Shown here one piece after another: positions 58,986 through 64,000 of a DNA stretch of 64,000 nucleotides. A program made the translations under genes and the position numbers. The stretch is from JBGSUZ01 sp963677505 (GTDB taxonomy: Bacteria > Bacillota > Clostridia > Peptostreptococcales > Acidaminobacteraceae): NCBI GenBank assembly GCA_963677505.2, contig CAXXWB010000037.1, positions 1 through 64,000 on the forward strand, written 5' to 3'. The notes under the pieces are model-generated. The model had not been told where the DNA came from, did not search any database, and saw only the letters and a list, made by a program, of their open reading frames with translations. How positions within the stretch are numbered: position 1 is the first letter of the stretch; the number at the start of each line of letters is the position of its first letter.

Positions 58986-59060
58986 TATGAATCATACAAT
59001 CGGGGAATCATATGATGGTGAGCAATTTTAAGGGTAGAAAAGTGATGAAGTGAAGTCCTT

Positions 59061-60230
59061 TTAGAAAAGCTGACTGAGGACAAAGAAGAAGTGGGCTGCA
59101 ATCCCAGCAGCTAGACCGCCAATCGTATGTGAAAAAATAGCGTTGTTAGTGAGTTTTCTAACATTGAGCGCGTCCATCATACCTACATGAGTGGAAAGAT
59201 AACCTGACCAACACATGCCCATGGCAGTAAAGACAGCAATTTCGTTGCCTCCAATAGCGCCTTCGGCTAAGAGTTTTGGAACCATGCCAAGTGCCGCACC
59301 GACAGACCCTAAAGAAGTGATTGGAAAGGCAATAGCCTTAGCAGATGTAAAGCCAAATAGAGGGGTAAGGACAGGAGAAAGCATTTCGCCAAAACGAGGG
59401 AGAAGGCCTACACCTTCATAAGCGCCGCCGGTAAATTGCATAGCGCCATTTGCTGCCACGGTAGGTTCCATTGTGAAAATCATCACCAAGGTACAAATAA
59501 TAACAACACCGGGAATAATGGAAAGACCTAGTTCAACCCCAGTTTTACCGCCATCAAGAAGTGCGTCTAAGGTTCTTTCTAGAGCATTGCCGTCACGAAT
59601 TTCTCTTTCAGTGGCAAATTTTTCAGTGGATACGCCATTTTTATCAGTATTAGGATCGTAATTGTAGTATTTTTTTGTGAAGTACATCATAATGCGGACG
59701 CTGACAATACTACCGACTACAGCGCCAAGGACGCCAAAAGTTGCAGGGAGCATATACTCTATACCATTGCCCTGTGAGCCCATGAAAGTCCAAACAATAA
59801 GACCCATACCAAAAGCGGTACCTAAATTACATAGGGTTGGCAATTGATAGTTTTTAAAGTATCTAGCAAATCCTTTGTCATTGGCTAAGCTGATAATGGC
59901 GGGGTTATCACTCAAAAAAGTGGTAATAGCACCAATAGATGCAGCACCTGGCAAATTGTAGAGGGGCTTCATTATAGGAGAAATTACATAATTGATAAGG
60001 GCTACAATTCCAAACTCGGAAATGACGGCAGAAAAGGCGCCAGCAAGGACGGCAATAGCCATTATAAAGAAGACGGTGTTGAGCAATAAGTCATGAGCAG
60101 TTTTCATGAGGGTGTTGAACATATTGCCAACCCCCATTACATTTCCTAAATAGCCAAAAATCACACCAAGGACCAATATGGTGACAAAAGTTTCTAAGGT
60201 GACAGCTTTTTTCATACGTTTTTCAGGCAT
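59061..60230 (-). CDS. Gate/nucleoside-recognition-domain membrane protein
   Basis: 389 residues from ATG 60228-60230 with GGAGAAG upstream. About ten membrane helices. Repeated Gate-like segments (AIAVLAGAFSAVISEFG, TFLSDNPAIISLAND, TSAKAIAFPITSLGSVGAA) are typical of the nucleoside-recognition family, close to the EutH/spore-maturation type of clostridial transporters. Substrate unknown. Single-gene unit. Confidence 0.75.
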   Translation of the reverse strand: MPEKRMKKAVTLETFVTILVLGVIFGYLGNVMGVGNMFNTLMKTAHDLLLNTVFFIMAIAVLAGAFSAVISEFGIVALINYVISPIMKPLYNLPGAASIGAITTFLSDNPAIISLANDKGFARYFKNYQLPTLCNLGTAFGMGLIVWTFMGSQGNGIEYMLPATFGVLGAVVGSIVSVRIMMYFTKKYYNYDPNTDKNGVSTEKFATEREIRDGNALERTLDALLDGGKTGVELGLSIIPGVVIICTLVMIFTMEPTVAANGAMQFTGGAYEGVGLLPRFGEMLSPVLTPLFGFTSAKAIAFPITSLGSVGAALGMVPKLLAEGAIGGNEIAVFTAMGMCWSGYLSTHVGMMDALNVRKLTNNAIFSHTIGGLAAGIAAHFFFVLSQLF

Positions 60231-60460
60231 GTTTCTTCTCCTTAAGTAAATATTGAATAATGATTTCAAAATCATTGTATATGCATTGTTTTATCTTGAC
60301 AAATTTCTATGGCGTTATAAATATGTCTAAAAAGACACAAAAGATAGTTAAAAAAATAACAAATTAGTTTGCATATTGTTCAACTTATCTGTTTGAAGTG
60401 GTTGAAAAACCATGTGGTCTGATTTAAAATAGTCTTAATAAACCATTTGGAGGTTATACA

Positions 60461-60994
60461 ATGAGTATTGAGAATAAAAGAAGAGAAGTGCTTTTTTCTA
60501 AAGAGGCAATAGCTGAGCGTGTTGCAGAATTAGGAAATATCTTGGCAAAGGATTATGCAGACAAGAATTTACTAGTCGTGTCCCTTTTAAAAGGTAGCTT
60601 TATCTTTACAGCAGATTTAGTGAGACAAATCGATTTGCCAGTAAGAATTGAATTCATGACAACGTCTAGTTACGGTCATGGAGAGGAGTCAAGCGGTTCT
60701 GTAAAGGTTGTTCAAGACCTTAACATCGAGTCTTTAGAAGATTACGACGTATTGGTAGTAGATGACATTACCGATTCTGCCATTACCATGTCAGGTGTTT
60801 TCAAACATTTAAAAACGAAAAATCCTAAGAGTTTAAGCTGTTGTGTATTGTTAGACAAGCCTTCTAGAAGAGCAGTATCTTTTGATCCTCAATACGTTGG
60901 GTTTACCATTCCAGATAAATTCATTGTAGGTTATGGACTTAACTATGGTGATTATATGAGAAATATCGATCACGTTTTTGCCTTTGTGGACTAA
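60461..60994 (+). CDS. hpt: Hypoxanthine phosphoribosyltransferase
   Basis: 177 residues. VVSLLKGSFIFTADLVRQI and the PRPP loop VLVVDDITDSAITMSGVFKHL, with the C-terminal FIVGYGLNYGDYMRN. Converts hypoxanthine and guanine to IMP and GMP. Acidic pair in the loop is DD rather than the commoner ED. TTTGGAGG ribosome site. Confidence 0.93.
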   Translation: MSIENKRREVLFSKEAIAERVAELGNILAKDYADKNLLVVSLLKGSFIFTADLVRQIDLPVRIEFMTTSSYGHGEESSGSVKVVQDLNIESLEDYDVLVVDDITDSAITMSGVFKHLKTKNPKSLSCCVLLDKPSRRAVSFDPQYVGFTIPDKFIVGYGLNYGDYMRNIDHVFAFVD

Positions 60995-61070
60995 GTTGCT
61001 GAATTATATTTCAAATCGAATAGATAAATATTTAACAATATTCTTTTGAATAAATAAATATAGTAATAAA

Positions 61071-61096
61071 AAAACCACTGGTCAACCAGTGGTTTT
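61071..61096. terminator. Bidirectional terminator between hpt and the lysine operon
   Basis: AAAACCACTGG-TCAA-CCAGTGGTTTT, perfect 11-bp stem with A- and T-rich flanks. Confidence 0.92.
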
Positions 61097-61152
61097 CATA
61101 TTGCCATGAAAAATATTCATTGATAATTCAGAAAAATATTAAAATGGTAATA

Positions 61153-61866
61153 TTATTTTCTTAAATCATCTAAAAGTTGAGTTTTTTCTTCTGTCTTCGC
61201 GTCTTTATCTTTAATGATTCTTGCAGGAGTACCTGCTACCACAACACCAGCAGGTACATCTTCAGTAACGACTGCACCAGCAGCGACTACGGAACCTGCG
61301 CCGATTCTAACGCCTTCAAGGACAACGGCATTGGCACCAATAAGGACGCCATCTTCCACAATAACGGGAGTAGCACTAGGTGGCTCTAAAACCCCAGCTA
61401 ATACAGCACCAGCACCGATATGAGCGTTTTTCCCCACGGTAGCTCTAGCGCCTAAAACAGCATTCATGTCAATCATAGTACCTTCGCCGATTTCAGCGCC
61501 AATATTGATGACAGCACCCATCATAATGACGGCATTTTGTCCAATGCTGACACGGTCTCTAATAACAGCACCTGGCTCAATACGAGCTTGTATGCCTGTA
61601 ATATCCAACATGGGAATAGCGGAATTTCTTCTGTCGTTTTCTACAATAAAATCTGTTATTTGATTGTCAGCGTGATTTAAAACGCTTTCCCATTCAGCAT
61701 GCTCGCCAAAGAGAATGCAAAACCCTTCCTGACCGAATTTTTTAAAATTGCCTAGGGTATGGTCTTTAACAACACCATTGACATAAATCTTAACGGGTGT
61801 GGATTTTTTTGCTTCTTTTATGAAACGTGCAATTTCATAAGGATTGGTTAAATCATATTGGGACAT
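61153..61866 (-). CDS. dapH: Tetrahydrodipicolinate N-acetyltransferase
   Basis: 237 residues. N-terminal ~80-residue alpha/beta domain, then left-handed beta-helix hexapeptide repeats (VIRDRVSIGQNAVIMMGAVI ... IGANAVVLEGVRIGAG). Transfers acetyl from acetyl-CoA to tetrahydrodipicolinate in the acetylase branch of lysine synthesis. Last gene of asd-dapA-dapB-dapH. Confidence 0.94.
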   Translation of the reverse strand: MSQYDLTNPYEIARFIKEAKKSTPVKIYVNGVVKDHTLGNFKKFGQEGFCILFGEHAEWESVLNHADNQITDFIVENDRRNSAIPMLDITGIQARIEPGAVIRDRVSIGQNAVIMMGAVINIGAEIGEGTMIDMNAVLGARATVGKNAHIGAGAVLAGVLEPPSATPVIVEDGVLIGANAVVLEGVRIGAGSVVAAGAVVTEDVPAGVVVAGTPARIIKDKDAKTEEKTQLLDDLRK

Positions 61867-61898
61867 GTATAGCTCCTTTCAAACTCCAGTTAAAATCA

Positions 61899-62657
61899 TT
61901 ATAAATCTGCAAGCAGATCATTCATATTATATAATCCAGGGCCTTGGCTGACAAGGAATTCTGCAGCGCGAAGGGCACCTTTTGCAAAGACACCTCTAGA
62001 AGATGCTTTATGCTGAATTTCAATAATTTCTTCCAATCCAGCAAAGATGACTTCGTGTTCGCCAACAATGTTTCCACCACGAACAGCATGGATGCCTATT
62101 TCCTCAGTGGTCCGCTTGGCATTTGCACCTTCCCTACCGTTCTGATAGTGTTTTTTACCTGAAAAGACTTCGTTTATACCATCGGCAATCATAAGAGCGG
62201 TACCACTTGGTGCATCAAGTTTGCGATGGTGATGCTTTTCAATGATTTCAATATCATAGTCCTCGCCTAAAACTTCGGCCGCCGTCTTTGCCAATTTGAT
62301 CATTAAATTGATGCCAAGAGACATGTTGCCTGACTGGAAGAGGGCGACGGATTTAGCACTGACGGCTATTTTTTCTTTGGTAGGCAAGTCTAAACCCGTT
62401 GTACAAATAACAGCGGGAATATTTTTTGCGACAGAAAAGTCCAAAAGACTGTTGACGACTGAATGGTGAGAAAAATCAACAATGACGTCACCTGTGATTT
62501 CATCGTCAGAAAAGCTTGTGTATTGTTTGAAGGCATAGTTTGAATTAAGGTTTCTGTCAACGCCTGCGCTAATTTCCATGCGAGGGTTTGCTTCAATTTG
62601 CTCAATTAAGTGTTTTCCCATTGCTCCGTTATATCCGCAAAGAATGATTTTTATCAT
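61899..62657 (-). CDS. dapB: 4-hydroxy-tetrahydrodipicolinate reductase
   Basis: 252 residues. NAD(P)-binding GYNGAMGKHL, and the active site EKHHHRKLDAPSGTA with GGNIVGEH. 9 bp after dapA. Standard length. Confidence 0.96.
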   Translation of the reverse strand: MIKIILCGYNGAMGKHLIEQIEANPRMEISAGVDRNLNSNYAFKQYTSFSDDEITGDVIVDFSHHSVVNSLLDFSVAKNIPAVICTTGLDLPTKEKIAVSAKSVALFQSGNMSLGINLMIKLAKTAAEVLGEDYDIEIIEKHHHRKLDAPSGTALMIADGINEVFSGKKHYQNGREGANAKRTTEEIGIHAVRGGNIVGEHEVIFAGLEEIIEIQHKASSRGVFAKGALRAAEFLVSQGPGLYNMNDLLADL

Positions 62658-62666
62658 AGGGTCTCC

Positions 62667-63548
62667 TTAAACAAGCTTCCAAGAAGCCAGTTCTTTTTTA
62701 AGGCGCTCAACGTTAGCAGGCTCCATTTCATATAAAGGCGCTCTAAGATTGCCAACTTCTTTGCCCATAAGGTTTAAGGCCGTTTTTACAGGGATCGGAT
62801 TAACCTCACAGAAAAGAGCGTCTGTAAGGGTTTTGGTATCTAACTGTAGTTTAAGAGCACCTTTTGTATCGCCATTTAAGTAAAGCTCTACCATATCGTG
62901 AGTTTCTTCAGGAAGGACATTTCCAAGGACTGTAATTACACCATGTCCGCCCAGCGAAAGAAGAGGAACAACCATATCGTCATTGCCAGAGTAGAGCATG
63001 AAGCCTTCTGGCATTAAACGGGCAACTTCTGTTACTTGTGCAATGTTGCCGCTGGCTTCTTTAAGCCCTTGAATCATAGGGTGCTTTGAAAGTTCCAAAA
63101 CCGTTTGAGGTTCAATATTTACACCTGTACGGCCCGGTACGCAATAAAGAATCATCGGAATGTTAATGGCATCTGCGATAGCATAAAAATGCTTAACCAA
63201 CCCTTTTTGAGTCGCTTTATTATAGTAAGGGGTAACGCAAAGTACACCGTCAGCACCAGCTTTTTCAGCAGTGACAGACATTTCAATAGCATGCTCTGTA
63301 AAGTTGCTACCTGTACCTGCAATAATTGGGACGCGTTTGTTAGCAATTTTAACGGCATATTCAATGATAGCCACATGTTCTTCATCACGAAGGGTTGGGG
63401 CTTCTCCAGTAGTGCCGCATACGATAAGAGCGTCAGTCTTATGCTGAATGTGCCACTCAATTAATTCACCTAATTTAGGATAGTTCACTTGATTGTCAGC
63501 AGTAAAAGGTGTTACAAGCGCTACGCCTGAACCTGTAAATAGACTCAT
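62667..63548 (-). CDS. dapA: 4-hydroxy-tetrahydrodipicolinate synthase
   Basis: 293 residues. GTTGEAPTL, the catalytic Tyr in ILYCVPGRTG and the Schiff-base Lys in IQGLKEASGN. Condenses pyruvate with aspartate semialdehyde, made by the upstream asd product. Ribosome site GGAGG. Confidence 0.97.
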   Translation of the reverse strand: MSLFTGSGVALVTPFTADNQVNYPKLGELIEWHIQHKTDALIVCGTTGEAPTLRDEEHVAIIEYAVKIANKRVPIIAGTGSNFTEHAIEMSVTAEKAGADGVLCVTPYYNKATQKGLVKHFYAIADAINIPMILYCVPGRTGVNIEPQTVLELSKHPMIQGLKEASGNIAQVTEVARLMPEGFMLYSGNDDMVVPLLSLGGHGVITVLGNVLPEETHDMVELYLNGDTKGALKLQLDTKTLTDALFCEVNPIPVKTALNLMGKEVGNLRAPLYEMEPANVERLKKELASWKLV

Positions 63549-63566
63549 AGTATTCCTCCAAAAAAA

Positions 63567-64000
63567 TTATAGGGATTGGATGATGGTTTCAGCAATTTGA
63601 ATGGCATTTGAAGCAGCGCCTTTTCTCACGTTATCTGCTACAACCCATAAGTTCAGACCGTTTTCTAATGAAAAATCTCTGCGGATTCTACCAACGTAAA
63701 CTTCGTCTGTATCTGCAGCGTCAGCAGCTAAAGGATAAATGCCGTTAGCAGGGTCATCTTTTAAAACAATCCCTGGACTCTTAGCCATGAGAGATTTTAC
63801 CTCATCAACATCAAAGGCATTTTTAAGCTCAACGTTGATGGATTCGCTGTGGCCAACAAATATAGGAACTCTAACCGTTGTTGCAGTCACTTTCAATGTG
63901 CTGTCACCGAGTATTTTCTGTGTTTCAAGAATCATTTTCATTTCTTCTTTAGTATAACCGTTTTCAGTGAAAACGTCGATTTGAGGAATACAATTCACTG
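63567..64000 (-). CDS. asd: Aspartate-semialdehyde dehydrogenase, C-terminal part
   Basis: The frame continues past the window end; the GTG near 63998 encodes an internal Val, not a start. Visible: NCIPQID, FTENGYTKEEMKM, RVPIFVGHSESINVE (catalytic-domain His region) and the C-terminal LWVVADNVRKGAASNAIQIAE, which is diagnostic. Supplies the substrate of DapA. First known gene of the lysine operon. Confidence 0.95.
   Translation of the reverse strand, partial: VNCIPQIDVFTENGYTKEEMKMILETQKILGDSTLKVTATTVRVPIFVGHSESINVELKNAFDVDEVKSLMAKSPGIVLKDDPANGIYPLAADAADTDEVYVGRIRRDFSLENGLNLWVVADNVRKGAASNAIQIAETIIQSL

Noticed and set aside
60461..60994. Unusual PRPP loop in hpt as a sign of altered function
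   Set aside because: DSAIT-type loops with an acidic pair are, to my knowledge, within normal variation of the family.

Overview
The window looks like a low-GC Firmicute chromosome, most likely class Clostridia. Pointers are strong AGGAGG ribosome sites, frequent TTG/GTG starts, a T-box before valS, a DUF4364 protein, a Gx-family transporter, PspC/LiaF-like proteins and the DapH (acetylase) lysine route. I cannot name genus or species from sequence alone.

Left core (1-13.2 kb): a Y-family DNA polymerase cut by the window start, a small partner ORF, a secreted metallophosphoesterase, a soluble CZB chemoreceptor and, divergent from it, a 1777-residue protein. Its cytoplasmic part is 24 tandem copies of a 46/53/60-residue unit, each opening with a peptide that resembles the CheY-P-binding N-terminus of FliM/FliY. 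A GNAT acetyltransferase with a damaged 3' end and a divergent amino-acid permease/LysR pair follow.

Accessory block (about 13.3-37.5 kb): a layered genomic island at the 3' end of ssrA (tmRNA). Copies or fragments of the ssrA 3' end lie at 14111/16005 (split by a group II intron), 23034, 24078 and at ssrA itself (37487). Two copies of a probable ssrA terminator and of a structured GC-rich element frame the modules. Module A (16.0-23.0 kb) carries a three-gene SF2-helicase operon, very small proteins, a broken DUF4041/T5orf172 gene and a phage-like XRE switch with repeated operators. Between the modules lies a Fic gene. Module B (24.1-37.5 kb) carries a tyrosine recombinase, a degenerate DnaQ-like protein, a membrane diguanylate cyclase, a stand-alone PD-(D/E)XK-type protein, an L,D-transpeptidase operon, duplicated hairpin elements, a second Fic gene and a large serine recombinase whose 3' end runs antisense into ssrA.

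Right core (37.5-64 kb): ssrA and smpB; yojF-bshB2; a DacA-type carboxypeptidase; a run of co-oriented genes (hydrolase, CobW GTPase, TcdA, TIM-barrel protein); a serC-serA-DUF1015 operon diverging from sdaAB-sdaAA, so serine synthesis and breakdown sit back to back; a Gx transporter; a PspC/PspC/LiaF-like envelope-stress operon behind a 20-bp-periodic repeat array; T-box-valS-folC; DUF4364; a QueG-like Fe-S protein; a Gate-domain membrane protein; hpt; and the lysine operon asd-dapA-dapB-dapH, with asd cut by the window end.

At least five apparent one-base losses, in homopolymer runs or a base doublet, affect two genes. They may be true decay or assembly error.
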